Shown piece after piece: positions 1-11,046 of a DNA stretch of 64,000 nt (its first letter is position 1; the number at the start of each line of letters is the position of its first letter). The notes beneath the pieces were generated by a model. The model had not been told where the DNA came from, did not search any database, and saw only the letters and a program-made list of their open reading frames with translations. A program made the translations under genes and the position numbers. The DNA is from Plasmodiophora brassicae. Lineage: Eukaryota; Endomyxa: Phytomyxea; Phytomyxea; Plasmodiophorida. The stretch is from contig CP145425.1 of assembly GCA_036867785.1 (NCBI GenBank), positions 496,001 through 560,000 on the forward strand, in the 5' to 3' direction.

Positions 1-283
1 CCGCGCGACTAAATTCAAACGACCTCGGCGCGATGCTGTCATCAGTTCGAACCCGAAACTGTCCAGACGCCGTCATGGCGGGCATAAAGCCGCGCGGCAC
101 CCTGCTGGGCGCCACGATCACCACAGGCTGCAGCGTCGTCGCCGCCGCCGCCATGTCGCGACCTTCTCGCGTGTGGGCCCCCCAAAATCACAATGAACGC
201 ATGCCTCCGGGTCGTAGCTCCTGCACGAGCGACACGCAACGCGACGCGCGCGCTGTAAACTGTCAATCGACTGTGTGCTGTAA
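1..283. other. Window edge without a recognised gene
   Basis: The stretch lies downstream of the TSR1 stop codon at 284-286. I could not recognise conserved coding sequence in any frame. It may contain the 3' flank of TSR1 and the edge of a neighbouring gene outside the window. Confidence 0.4.
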
Positions 284-2625
284 TCAGAGACGGCCTTGGA
301 ATAGTTCCTCGGACCACGGCGGGAACTGCCGCTTGTACAGGTTCATGCCGATCGTGTCGTTGTACTTGGGGAACCCGTTGAACGAGCACTTGAAGTACCC
401 GTGCGTGCCGAGCGGCTCGTCGATCTGGCCGACCAGGCCGCCCTTCGTCGTCAGCGGCACCGGCTTGAACCACCGGATATCGTCCTGGTTGACAGCAGAG
501 CACCGTTAATACAGACATGCGACGACGCGTCGAGACGAACGTACCGGACGGAAGAACATGTACCGGACAACGGCACGGCGCTTGTGGATCCGGATCGGGT
601 AGCCGGTCAGCACGATACGCTTGATGTTCAGTCGGTTCGGATCGCAGCCGAACGTTGTCCCGGTGGCGATCAACCTCGCTTTCGGGCTGTCTTCGAACAT
701 CAGCACGGGAGCGGTGCCGAACATGACTCGCGCGTACGCCGATGCAATTGCATACCGGTTCGCGTGCAGGAACCGCTCGATACGATGCTTGTCGGCGCTG
801 GGTGAATCATCGGAGTAGACGGGCCTTGCAGGGAACCTTCTGAACCCGACTGATAACACGACGGGCTCCTTGGACTTGACGGGTTTATCGTAGCCCGTTG
901 TTCGGCGAACCTTGTAATGTGTTACGGAGACCTGTCTTTCATGCTGGTACAGCATCGAGACGATCAGCGGCGATGCCGAGGCCATGGACGCGGCCAATTC
1001 GCCAGCGCCCGCGATGCGGATCCGAACGTAGGAACCGGGTACGGGGCCGGCTGCCTCGCACGCTTCCAGCATCACCCGACGCTGAGTTGCCTCGAATGAC
1101 TGGAACCTGACGATGTGGCCGTACTCCAGCGGAAGGTTCTCCATTGGATCCCAGGAGGACCCAACGAACTGTTTCAGGCCACGGTACTTCTGGAACCGGT
1201 CCCTCGCGCTCTGGTCCAGGGGAACGTCGACCTCGTCCGGAAATTCCAGCTCATCGCGTTCCATACGAAATTTCTGTGCCAACGACATGTGATCAGCACC
1301 TTCGTCCGCCATATCGACTGCTTCGTGTTCGTCCTGTACAAAGTAAGCGATCTGTACGGTAACAGCGACGACGTCGCGTACCTCGTCGTTATCGGAACCG
1401 GACATGATGGACTCCCAGGCCGCCTGCGTTTCTGACAGGCCACGACGCATCAGCTGTTCCTGACGTTCAGCAAGAGCGGCGACTTCGTCGCCTTCTTGCA
1501 TCTCCTCCTCGGTGATCAGCGACTGCTCCCTCGCCAGCGGGTCCAATTCAGCCAGGCCGACCAGCGACGCACGACGCGACGGGTCCGCATTGAACATGGT
1601 CTCGTCGTCACACATATCCGACCCGTTCTTGGTTGCCACTTCGATGCAATCGACCTGAAAGTCGCCGAACCCGGTAACATGGACCTGTGACATATTAGTG
1701 GTGCCCCAACAGCGGAGGCAATGAAACGTACAAGAGCGTTCGGGGACCACGGGCAATCCATTCCACGAATGAAGCCACACACGTCAACCTCTCCAGTCGC
1801 CGAGACGGTAACGTTGTCCACGAGGATGTAAGGGCGCGACTGTCGCCAAATGATGTCACGAAGACGCGCGTTATCGATGGCGCGTATCATATCGCCGCAT
1901 TCTTCAGGCAGGTCAGCAGACAAAATTCGGATGGGTTTGACGGCGATCAGCGTCTGGAGGTATCGTTGTGACGTTCGCCGGACGAGCGGGACATGCTTGG
2001 CGGGCACAGAGGCAACCAATCCTTGATGGAGGACGACAAGTGCAGGCATGCCTTGCGCTTTGATCATTCGAATGATGGATTCACCATGCTCGTCGACGCC
2101 GAACATTTCGTTGGTGTCCGCTTGAGAGTACCGTGGCGTCGTAACGAGGACAAGAACGTCAGCAACCTTAGCGACGTCAAGCGCCGAGCATGTCGATTGC
2201 GGTTGAGCGTCTACGAACGTGACACGAACAGATTTCTTGGCACCAGGCGCAGTCATCTGCAGCGATATAGGCCCGTCTCGGATGAGAAGATCGGGACTCG
2301 AACGGCAGGCCGTCAGCATGAGATTTCGAGCAGCACGAGCGTCTGCCTCAAAATGGCACGGTATGAACCCGACAATCTTAGGCGGTTCCTCGTTTCCATG
2401 CCCAAGACGCTGACGTTCTTTTGCGATGGCAGTCTTCTGCTGCCGTAATTGCCGCAGAGTGTTTAAGCGCTGCGCGCGCGGCACGCTGCTCAAGGCATTG
2501 ACGGATCCCACGGTGTGGTCGATTCGGCCTTTGACGCTGCGCTTAGCCTTGCCTTTGGACTTTCCCTTGAACGGCTTCGGGCCATCGAATTCTTTACGAT
2601 GATGGTGCTGGGAATCGGTCCCCAT
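284..2625 (-). CDS. TSR1: Pre-rRNA processing protein TSR1
   Basis: TSR1 is a BMS1-related factor that sits on late cytoplasmic pre-40S ribosomes and is needed for 20S to 18S rRNA maturation. Three exons (2625-1732, 1684-545, 484-284) joined by 47 and 60 base GT-AG introns give 744 residues, close to the usual length of about 790. The N-terminus is basic. An AARP2CN/translation-factor-like region follows (KIVGFIPCHFEADA near residue 100), without a usable P-loop, as expected for TSR1 rather than BMS1. An acidic middle precedes a conserved C-terminal domain with RFQKYRGLKQF, SSWDPMENLP and the closing NDTIGMNLYKRQFPPW. The start at 2625 was chosen because the residues before it are low-complexity and follow a 21-base repeat shared with the PDCD2 leader. 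The neighbour at 3300 is on the same strand. Identity is secure; exact splice sites were inferred from frame. Confidence 0.9.
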
Positions 2626-3299
2626 GGTAACGTTTGATTGATCCCCGGACTCCGTGGCGGACTCCGAAGACACGCGCGGACTGTTCACAGATCTGTGAAT
2701 GCGCTTTATGACTTGACATGCTTGTTGTTGTTGATATTCATACAAGCAGAACGGTGAAAAATGTCAGCAGTGCCTCCTCGTCACAACGGTAAGCCCCGCA
2801 GCTCGCTGTTATGGTTACTCCTGTCGGCATAACCATATACCATGGCCTCGTGCTGGGATGTTTCAACAATATGTATTTCCTCAATTTGCCCTCGTCACCG
2901 GGAGGCGTTGCCCTTGCGCGCTAACTATGCACCAGCGCTACGTGGGCCGTATATCGTCATCTACTTGATTGTCGATCTCGGTTGTTGAAACTGCCCGATA
3001 TGTATTCTACAATATGTTCCGTGCTTCTTTCTTCTTGGCACGGTTCGTCCGGTCAAGTAGGAAACGGTAACCATTTACAGTGACGACATCCGATGCTGTT
3101 GCAGAGTACGGAAAGCGCAAGAAAACTAAGGTTGTCGACGACATTTCCTTGAAAGTGTGGACTCTACACAAACGCAGAGAATCCGATTGGCTCCGGTGGC
3201 GTTGTTTGGCATGCAGGTATTATCACATGATTATTAACGATGTGTATGTCTGTGATGTTATGTGAGCGCACTGATCGATGAATGATGAGCGTATCCTCT
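2626..3299. other. Spacer upstream of TSR1
   Basis: About 670 bases, visibly richer in A+T than the flanking genes. It holds the 21-base motif at 2646-2666. A 61-codon plus-strand frame (3080-3265) has no recognisable features, so I do not call it a gene. The stretch presumably contains the TSR1 promoter and the 3' end of the small membrane-protein gene. Confidence 0.5.
2646..2666 (+). repeat. 21-base motif in TSR1 leader (copy 1 of 2)
   Basis: The 21 bases at 2646-2666 are identical to 4529-4549. Each copy is built from an imperfect repeat of GTGGCGGACTCC. This copy lies 21-41 bases upstream of the TSR1 start and is antisense relative to that gene. Its function is unknown. Confidence 0.6.
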
Positions 3300-3578
3300 C
3301 TACAGGGCATAATATGCAGAACTGGCAATCAGCACAAGTACAGCAGTAACAACCGCTCGTTGTTTGACTTCGTGACTGGTCAGCCTGGCGAGTTTAGCGT
3401 CGTCCTGTCGCTTTCCAAAGGTTGTCGTCATGTCTTGCGAAGTGGATGCCGACCGCCGTGCAGCTGCGGTTATGGATTCGTGGAACTTGTCGGCACAGCG
3501 GTGGCATTTGCACTGCAGACTGTTGTACGCGACGCCACTGAACATGCCCAGAATCCATACGGTTATAAACGACGCCAT
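3300..3578 (-). CDS. Small two-TM membrane protein, unknown
   Basis: A 92-codon frame starting with a true ATG at 3578. It shows a hydrophobic N-terminal segment (MASFITVWILGMFSGVAY), a cysteine pair of the form CKCHRC, a polar middle, and a C-terminal hydrophobic segment (VVTAVLVLIASSAYYAL) ending directly at the stop. This is the layout of a small two-pass or tail-anchored membrane protein. It lies 27 bases downstream of the next minus-strand gene, so it could be that gene's last exon, although a stop codon separates them in the same frame. I do not recognise the family. Confidence 0.4.
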   Translation of the reverse strand: MASFITVWILGMFSGVAYNSLQCKCHRCADKFHESITAAARRSASTSQDMTTTFGKRQDDAKLARLTSHEVKQRAVVTAVLVLIASSAYYAL

Positions 3579-3605
3579 ACGCCAGTGACGATTGGTAAAC
3601 GCCGA

Positions 3606-4353
3606 CTAGACCACACTACGAAGAGGTTGTTCTTCCACAGAGCGAAGTCGCTGACAGTCCCCGCGCCAGGGAATCCCCGTTGTTCTCGAAAAATCGGGAA
3701 GGGCATCCGATCCGGTAGTGGCTCCATCTATGGACCCTCGCACGGCGGCCGTCCGCCGTTTCCCGACCCGTTGGTTCCTGCGATTGCTATACTCTGCGAT
3801 TGCTATCAGACGCGGAAGTTCGACGGCGGACTCCACGATTTAGAACACAGAGGGAGGGCTTTCAAGTACGAGAGCAGGTAAACAGGCACTTGAGAATTCT
3901 CTTCATCGCGCCGGGCCGTTTCATCAACCCTGGGGAATGCACCGGCGTCCTTGGGCGAATGATCAAAGTCTGCTCGGAGTGACAGTTCGCGCATCGGTCG
4001 ACGGTTGGCGAAAGTTGGTGCTCAGGTGTTGCCGGGGACCTAGACCGCCATGGATATGGCACGCCATCGACATATGACCAGCGAAGCAGCGTTTCCGTGC
4101 CGTCAATATTGCCTACGGACGCCGCCGGCTTGTCTTTGACGACCCAGAAGGTCGATTCTCCCTGCTCCTCGTCCCTCGTGACCCAACGGCAACTCGTGTC
4201 GACATCATTATCCTCGGCAACGTCCACCGGTACGGCGAAGGCTTGATGACAACTGGGCATAGCCCGACCAGCGCCGTCCCAACCCGCGCCTGTGGCGGAC
4301 GCAGCGGGCGCCACAACAGGCAGAATAAATGCAATCCATGTCATTAATCGCAT
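3606..4353 (-). CDS. Putative secreted protein, exon structure unresolved
   Basis: Starting at ATG 4353, the first exon encodes a clear signal peptide (MTWIAFILPVVAPAASATGA) and then a hydrophilic domain with six or more cysteines, including one CANCH sequence. The frame runs to a stop at 3862, but a likely donor (GTACTTG near 3873) and coding-like sequence in other frames down to 3606 suggest at least one more exon. No known domain is visible. A single CxxCH in a secreted protist protein is not evidence of haem binding. The start is about 200 bases from the divergent PDCD2 start, so the two may share a bidirectional promoter. Confidence 0.35.
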
Positions 4354-4528
4354 GATTTGACGGTGCGTATACCTCTTACGATCCCACAACCTGACCGATC
4401 CCGAGTCGCATGTAGCGCCCGGGGTAATTGGCGAAGCAAGCCGATGCCCGTCCAGTTGTAACGATGATGATGGATGGGGTTATTTTTGCCTTGGGGGCGG
4501 GCGTGCACTTCAAAAACCATGCAAGTGG

Positions 4529-4549
4529 CGGACTCCGTGGCGGACTCCG
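4529..4549 (+). repeat. 21-base motif in PDCD2 leader (copy 2 of 2)
   Basis: Identical to 2646-2666. Here it ends 8 bases before the PDCD2 start at 4558. An ATG at 4519 is in frame and upstream of the motif. Because the motif sits in the leader of TSR1, the ATG at 4558 is preferred as the PDCD2 start. Confidence 0.6.
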
Positions 4550-4557
4550 TGAACAAA

Positions 4558-5802
4558 ATGAGCGACGACGAGTCAGATGTCGGTAGTGAACGGCTAGAGG
4601 GTCACGATGTTGACCCCGTTGTAATCGGGTTCGCTCAACAGCCCAAGTCGCAATCGGATCTGTATCGTCATCGATTTCCCAGTAAAGTCGGTGGCAAACC
4701 GGCCTGGTTGAACCCGTGTCATTTGCCGAACCCAGCCCAACTCCAGTGCGGCCAATGCAACAGGCCGTTGAAGTTCCTAGCGCAGATATACGCGCCACTG
4801 GATTCGTCAAAGAACACGTTTCACCGATCCCTGTTTATTTTCTGCTGCACCGATCCATCGTGTTCCGAAAGCACTCAAAGGTGGGTACTACTACTGTCAT
4901 GCTCTTCAGTAACTGTGGCTGATTCGGCAACCTTCTCGTAGCGTTCGTGTCTTCCGTTCCCAGCTTCCACGGTTCAATCCATTTTATTCGTCCGATCCCG
5001 TGTATCTGGACGATGACGAACCATATAAAGGCGGTACGTTGTTCCCGTCCTAACAGGCTGCCTATTACTTTCCTAACCTGTGTCGTTTTCAGTGAGTCTG
5101 TGTGCGGTTTGTGGATGCCTCGCTCCTCAAAGGTGTGGAAAGTGCCACCAACGCCCATACTGCAGCCGAGAACACCAAGTAGATGATTGGCGTAACGGTC
5201 ATAATGTAACGTGCGGCAACGCGACCGTCAGTCCAGCATCAGTACCCCCTTCCACGTTTCCTGAACTGGAGATCGCCAACGAAGACGAAGACGAGTCTGA
5301 TCCGGCGCAGTTCTCACAACGTGAACAAGGTACTGGCACTGACGTGCTTCTAGTGGGCACAAGGACTGACGCTGTTGATCCAGAACTTTTGGATCAGTAT
5401 GAAGCTGAGGTCAAGAAGTACAACGATGCAGATCGCGCTGAACACGATGAATTTTCTATCAAGAACGCTGCCAGCGTAGACGACGACTTCGTCGGATTCC
5501 AGAATCGTATCAGGCGGGCACCATCCCAGTGTTTCCGGTATCATCGTGGCCACGCCCCGCTCTGGGTCCACAGCGTCGGCAAGCTACCAGATCAGCAACA
5601 ATCCGCAATGGTGTGCCGAGACTGCCAAGGCCCCGTTGTCTTCGAACTTCAGGTCATGCCGCAACTACTCAACGTGCTGGGTGACGATTCTCTGGACTGG
5701 GGAACCATTGCGATCTGGACGTGCGAGTCGAGCTGCGGGTCGGGCCTGGACGGTTACGTCGAAGAGCACGTCTGGAGACAACCTCCAGCGGCACCCATGT
5801 AA
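4558..5802 (+). CDS. PDCD2: PDCD2/Tsr4-like 40S assembly chaperone
   Basis: PDCD2 (Tsr4 in yeast) binds nascent ribosomal protein uS5/RPS2 and accompanies it into 40S assembly. Exons 4558-4880, 4942-5033 and 5093-5802 join through 61 and 59 base introns. The N-terminal TYPP part carries KVGGKPAWLNP and a CGQC zinc knuckle. Exon 2 reads VFRSQLPRFNPFYSSDPVY. Exon 3 opens with an MYND-type zinc finger (CAVCGCLAPQRCGKC, then YCSREHQ). The C-terminal PDCD2_C part contains FQNRIRRAPSQCFRYHRG, a CRDCQGP zinc motif and DWGTIAIWTCESSC. All these are family hallmarks. An acidic linker separates the halves. TSR1, another 40S factor, is 2 kb away. Confidence 0.9.
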
Positions 5803-5874
5803 ATGTATCAATCGACCAGTGCAGAATGACGTCGGCGGGAGGGATGGTTCCTGTATATTATGAAACGGTGGCGG

Positions 5875-6279
5875 TTAGTCTGTAGCGATTCGGGCATGGA
5901 ACACGTAAAAGTGGGACTCGTTTTCGTATTTGATGCCGATGGGCCCCCTGTCGCACTCGGCGCAGATCAGGTATCGGAATCCGGAGGCCTCGATCGGGCG
6001 GCTGACGCCAACGTTGTCAAAGTCGAACTGCTGCGCGATCAGCCAGTGCTCGTCGAGTTCTTCAGCGATGACCCGAGCGCCCTGGTCGTCGTCTACCACG
6101 GGAACGTGAGCCGTGATCTAACAACGCCGGTCAGCGCAAGCACCGTGTGCACTGTATGAACACTCGACGACCTTTCGACAGGAGCGTGTCGCTGCGCCGG
6201 GCGGCACGATCGAACACTGACAGTGCCTGCAGGACAGCCGGAACGGATTGCGTTCGCCCTCGGTGGAATCCATCGCCAT
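5875..6279 (-). CDS. RABIF: Mss4/RABIF-like Rab-binding zinc protein
   Basis: Mss4-family proteins bind nucleotide-free exocytic Rab GTPases and act as weak exchange factors or chaperones. Two exons (6279-6172, 6117-5875; 54 base intron) give 116 residues, the normal size. The N-terminal zinc pair is in LSCRHCQCSIVPPG and the C-terminal pair in YLICAECDRGPIG, followed by a short strand reading SHFYVFHARI, as in Mss4. The conserved Asp-rich Rab-contact strand is represented by WLIAQQFDFDNVGV. Two methionines at 6279 and 6273 are possible starts. The region just upstream on the opposite strand carries a repeat-family copy (6329-6535). Confidence 0.85.
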
Positions 6280-6328
6280 CCAACGCCAACGTCGCAGTCG
6301 CGCTACGCACTTTGCGTCGGGACCAGCT

Positions 6329-6535
6329 GGTGGCGATGGTCCGACCGATGTTGGTGGAGCGTCGACGCGCCGAGGCACGAAGACGGCAGCGATCACCGAA
6401 GCATTCGCTCAGGTGAAGGATGGAGTCATGGCGGTACTGATCGGCAATCTGCTCAACCGGCGGTGTCGGTACAAGAAGGCCCGTGTCGTGGCGCTGGCGA
6501 AGCCGGTCGGGGAGCGACAGATCCAGGAAGGCCGC
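6329..6535 (+). repeat. Copy of the multi-copy HNITGRA-family ORF fragment
   Basis: The plus strand encodes RRGTKTAAITEAFAQVK and GNLLNRRCRYKKARVVALAK in one frame. The same segment recurs in both arms of the large palindrome at 18975-20505, there with a one-base frame change after the VKG codons. This copy keeps the frame open through the junction, so it is the least damaged version in the window. It sits between the Mss4-like gene and the next minus-strand gene. I do not recognise the protein family. Confidence 0.6.
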
Positions 6536-6656
6536 CCAAATCCCCTTTGGTCCAGGAGGGCAAGGGGAACTGCGATCAGTTGCTGCCACGGTGGACATCA
6601 TGATCGGTGGTCGACGCATGACGACTCTGCTCAATACGGGTGCTTCGGACCGCTGT

Positions 6657-7290
6657 TCACACTGATGTCGCATCCCCTTCTTCCACGTCACTGATGTCGG
6701 CATCCGATGGCACCGGTTCGTCCAAGACGACCAACTCTGGGTCAGCCTGGGAGTCCTCGTCTTCTTCGATGTCCCGCTTGGGGCCGACAGCGTGTCGACC
6801 CTGTCTTCATCATCTTCAAGCACCGGTATGATCTGGTCGCAATTGGACGACGCTTCTTCGTGCATGTCCCCGGATTGTTCTACGTACCAGAACACGTCGA
6901 GAACCGTCTCCGGGTTCGGCAGGAAGCCCGTCAACGACTCGTTTTCGCCTAGCTTGTCCCTTGCGTCGACCAGCACGTCGATGAACGACTCGCAGGGCAG
7001 CTGTCGGGCCTGTAACGCACAGACCCTGAACGGCCTTCCTTCGAACGCACGATAGAAGGGCTTCGTGGCGCCACCGTCCCCTCCGTCGCATCATCGTTGG
7101 CTTTCGCCGGCGGCCCCGCCAACCGGTTCCTGACCGTCTCCTTAATCGCTTGGGCATTCAGCCCGACCGCGTCGGCCGCTTCGGACCTCGCCAGGGTCAC
7201 GTCCAGCGTTGTCTGGATCTTCAGCATGTCCTCAACCTTGCAACTGGTGGTATGCGCACCTGCGTCATCACCACCCTTCTCGGTCAGCAT
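6657..7290 (-). CDS. Unknown protein with acidic C-terminus
   Basis: Three exons (7290-7051, 7000-6824, 6776-6657; introns of 50 and 47 bases) give 178 residues. The first part is helical and polar (LKIQTTLDVTLARSEAADAV), and the middle reads PCESFIDVLVDARDKL and PETVLDVFWYVEQSGDM. The last 40 residues are strongly acidic (RDIEEDEDSQADPELVVLDE). No catalytic motif or known fold is recognised. The reading was accepted because frame and splice dinucleotides agree at both junctions. An in-frame GTG lies upstream at 7332, but the first ATG is at 7290. Confidence 0.55.
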
Positions 7291-8457
7291 CTTTCTACAC
7301 GAACTGCTGTTGCGGTTTCGTGTGCTGGACACGTGATCCGGGGATAGCTCTTGGTAGCCTCATACTAGCAGCGGAAACAGAAGGTCTGTGTTTATGTGAG
7401 GTTAGTAGCGGCGCGTAATGCGTATCCAAAGTGATCCCCGGATCATGTGCTCAGCGCATGTCATTGTGGCTGCATCGATAGCACGCTCCGGTTTCTATCT
7501 TGTTTTGTCCGCGTTGTTCCACAAAGTGTAGAAAGGGCACCTGGCAAATCCGGCGCGCCACGTGACGCGTAAATCGAATGTGAGCCCGCGTAGACGACGA
7601 TGGCAATGACGTCTTCTCGTCGCCGAATCTCCAACAGCAAGACGACTGAACAAGTTGCGATGGGTGCGGTGGCAGCCGACGAGGTCGTTGGTTCGCTCAA
7701 GATTGGGGAACCCATCGCAACGGCTTGGATAAATGCTCGCAGCCCCACTGGACTGGACGTTCGTGCGGGCAATGCGGTCCTGAGTTAGACTAAGCACAAC
7801 GACCCCGTGCGTGTTTGATGGAATGCTCCAGCGTACAGGGGACATTGCAAAAGCAATGTTGCACGCTTTCGACCGGGCGACCGATGTGGAGCGATCGTCC
7901 GGAGATACCAGGTGCGTGGTCTCCTCTGTTCCCGCGTGTTGAACTCGCAACTAAAATAGAACACGTCGGTGTCCCAACCCACTGGACCAAATTGACCAAA
8001 GTAAACAAGTAGTGTTTGCTGACTAGAATAATGAATAACGAGGCCATCTTCGGTACTGGGTCCGTTTGTCCAATTAAATGATTCTGAGGCTGGGGCTCCT
8101 TTCCTCGATCTGGCTCTTAGAATGGCGGGCCCCGATCGGAACGAGTGCCTTGAACGATTGGGTTTACTCGCGCTTTTCACGCGGGCGGCGCCTCGGTCCC
8201 GGTTCTGGGGACCGTACGTTCAGCCAGCAGAACGCCCAGAGCGATTGACACAGGATCGAACGTCGTGCTGTCGTTTCTGTACGCCATCGGACGGCGGCAG
8301 TCTACTACCAAACCAACTGGTTACGGTCCCACTAATCCTCGAGAATGTTCCACAGGTTTTTTGGGCGTTTCGGGGGAACTGCCCTACGGACTTTCAGGAC
8401 CATCCGTTCAACGTTCTTCGAAATCGGTGCACGTCACCACGTGTAGCACAGGTGCCC
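7291..8457. other. Unresolved 1.2 kb between genes
   Basis: No gene can be supported. Several plus-strand segments between about 7600 and 7970 look coding in alternating frames, for example a frame giving SCDGCGG and SCGQCGPELD, but I could not join them with convincing introns. The frame upstream of the DNAJ start is open back to about 8122 but carries no family sequence, so the DNAJ start is kept at 8458. Confidence 0.4.
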
Positions 8458-9823
8458 ATGGGCAAGGATTACTACAAGATCCTCGGCGTCAATCGAGACG
8501 CATCCGAGGATGAAATCAAGAAGGCGTATAGGAAGCAGGCCATGATCTGGCATCCGGATAAGGTACGAGTCGCTGTGCGCGCCCTCACTCGACTTCAATC
8601 GCCTTTCTGACATCATGTGCTGTGTTAGAACGCGGATAAACCCGAAGTGGTAGGCATGGATACATTATCCAGTTCTTGGAACCGCTTTGTGATTTACAGC
8701 ACGTTAGGCCAAACAAAAGTTTCAGGACATTGCAGAGGCCTTCGAAGTCCTTCACGATAAGGATAAGAGGGCTGTCTTTGATCGTTACGGTGAAGAGGGC
8801 CTTAAACAGGCACGTAGAATTCGAAGCCGGTCATACATCGTTGACAGCAAACTGATCATGAGCTGTGTTGCAGGGCATCCCCGATGGTACGGGCGGCCAA
8901 ACTGGCGGTTATACGTTCCGGGGCAACCCGCAGGACATCTTCGAACAGTTCTTTGCCGGGTTTGGCGGCGGCGGCGGCCTCGACGATATATTCATGCATG
9001 GAGGCATGGGTGGACCTAGAGGGTAACATCGCTGTTGTCGTCGCTGTTCGTGTACGGTAACATATAGTGACTAGGCGGGCTGGCAGTGGTGGTATGCCCG
9101 GGTTTGGCGGATTTGGTGGCAGTGGATTCGGCGGCTCGCCGTTCGGTGCTCGTGCTGCGCCATCTAAGCCCGAACCTCACGTCACTCAGGTGCCCGTGTC
9201 CCTTGAAGACCTGTACACTGGATTCAGCAAGAAGCTTGCCGTGACGAGGAAGCGCCCTACACCGGACGGGCGCGGTGTTCGAGACGACAAGACCGTCTTG
9301 ATCATCGATGGGCAGAAAGGATGGAAATCTGGCACCAAGGTTACGTTCGAGAACGAAGGTGATCAGTTCCCCGGTACGGAAGCCGGTGACCTCACCTTCG
9401 TCATCACTGAGAAGCCACATATGCGGTTCAAGCGCGACGGTATACCGCGGCAGGTTGCACCTGTAGGAGATATCTCATCTACGTTGCACAGGCAATACGT
9501 TGATATATCGTGCTGCGATCTCGCTTCGCGACGCCCTTTGCGGAGCGAACATTGAAATTATAACCCTTGACGGGCGAACGATTAAGGTACGCCGGCCTGC
9601 TTACGTTATCCCGTATCATCTCTGAGAACGGCTATTTCGCCAGCTTAACACTGCTGATTCCGTACTGTCACCGACGTCTGTAAAGTACATCAAAGGCGAA
9701 GGGATGCCGATGTCACGGAGCCCGACCGAGAAGGGCGACATGAAAGTCGAGTTCGATATCAAGTTCCCAAAGACGCTCCCCGATGCCACCAAGGCCCAAT
9801 TACATGGTCTCTTGCCTGCATAA
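8458..9823 (+). CDS. DNAJB1: Class B DNAJ (Hsp40) co-chaperone
   Basis: It stimulates Hsp70 ATPase and delivers clients. Seven exons (8458-8562, 8629-8649, 8708-8809, 8874-9022, 9075-9439, 9492-9586, 9644-9823) give 338 residues, almost exactly the length of human DNAJB1. The J domain starts [11 protein letters not shown] and keeps the HPD triad (WHPDK) ending exon 1. A 21-base micro-exon (NADKPEV) follows. Then comes a Gly/Phe-rich linker ([14 protein letters not shown]) and the two substrate-binding domains, with [20 protein letters not shown] and [14 protein letters not shown]. There is no DnaJ zinc finger, hence class B. The third intron (8810-8873) uses a GC donor, because only that site keeps frame. 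Confidence 0.93.
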
Positions 9824-10055
9824 ACCCGACCGGCGCTCTTGAGTCGAATACAGACGGTCTTTGATGTATTGGAGCTCACCAACCAGATTGCGGTGGTTGG
9901 GCACTAGCACGTGAACGTTAACAAGGCCGCGTCATTGAGCGCATCTCTGCCCACGTGGTTAGTTGATGAGTCGGTACGTGCGGCCACGCTTAATACAGGC
10001 TGCCATTAGTTCGCAACGGGATCGGATCAAGCGTACGCATTGGATTCGCTGAGGC

Positions 10056-11046
10056 ATGCAACCACTGTCGCGTCGCCTGTCAGCTCTGACGTTGAGCACC
10101 GGTGATGATACGGCAGCAGCTGCCGGTCCTGGCACGACCATCCCCGTAGCAGCGTCGCCGACCAGACGCCGTCTGTCTGTGACAGGCCTTCTTCTCGACG
10201 GCACCGTTGGGCTTTACAGACCGGTTCATTGCGATGGCTGACGCGACCGTCCTATCAGGGTGGCGAAGCGCTCAACAAACCGCAAGGCAGCGGCCTGACC
10301 GATGCGGTCCCGCTGCTGTCGTCTAGTTCCAGCCATTATCGCCGAAGAAGCAGGTTGGGGAACTTCAGTATGGAACCGTCTCCACTATGGGCTCAGTTCG
10401 ATGTCCCATGAAGCATCGCTCTGTCGATCGAGGAACTGAGGGATCCTGCCGTCAGCGCCTTGGTCGCGGCCGACGAGTTATCGCGTGTCCTGCCGCGCAC
10501 CATCGTCGTTCTCCAGGAGCGCTTATCCGGTGGGTGGGACGCGGGCCATTCGCTGTCGATACGTGCGGCTAACCGTTCGGGATGACCCTGCAGCGTTGCG
10601 CATCAGGATCAACAACAACATCTTCGGGCGTCACAATCGGGCTCTGCTTCGTCAGCTGACACGTAAGGATGGCCGCTAACAGCTGCCAGCGCAAGCCCTA
10701 ACGTCGTTCCCTGGTAGGCGTTTGGAAGGATTTGTCACGAACCGTTTACGTTATACGGCAAGAGACGCGACGAGCGCACCGCGAGGCAGAGGAAGGAATT
10801 GAAGATACCGTCGAAGCCCCAACAACGATCAGCGAAGCGATCTCGGTCATCCTCGGTTTGCTTTACAAGGTGACCGAGACCTTCCGCGAACTGGATCGTG
10901 CCGTCAAAGGTGAGTTCACGCTGGTCCCAAAGACCATCGCTCTCAACAAGGACAACGTGCTGTCCGTCCACGCGCTCCTGACCGACGCCCTTGATGCATT
11001 CGATGAGGCCACCCGAGTTGTCTCTCACACTGCATCGTCGAAATAG
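10056..11046 (+). CDS. Unknown helical protein, five exons
   Basis: Exons 10056-10205, 10259-10353, 10414-10529, 10594-10662 and 10718-11046 are joined by 53, 60, 64 and 55 base introns. The GTAAGG donor at 10663 and CTAAC/CCTAAC branch-like sequences support the model. The product has 252 residues: a Ser/Pro-rich N-terminus, then predicted helices (SIEELRDPAVSALVAADELS, RTIVVLQERLSALRIRINNN) and a C-terminal helical part (ISEAISVILGLLYKVTETF). No enzymatic motif is seen. A scaffold or tethering subunit would fit, but no family is recognised. Its 3' end overlaps the 3' end of the minus-strand gene at 11025 by about 20 bases. Confidence 0.6.

Noticed and set aside
3862-4353. CxxCH (CANCH) as a cytochrome c haem site
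   Set aside because: Only one motif, in a protein with other cysteines and no cytochrome c fold residues such as an axial Met context.
7600-7970. Recombination endonuclease VII-like gene (peptide VRGLLC)
   Set aside because: The resemblance rests on six residues; no paired cysteines or H-N-H residues at the right spacing, and no consistent frame.
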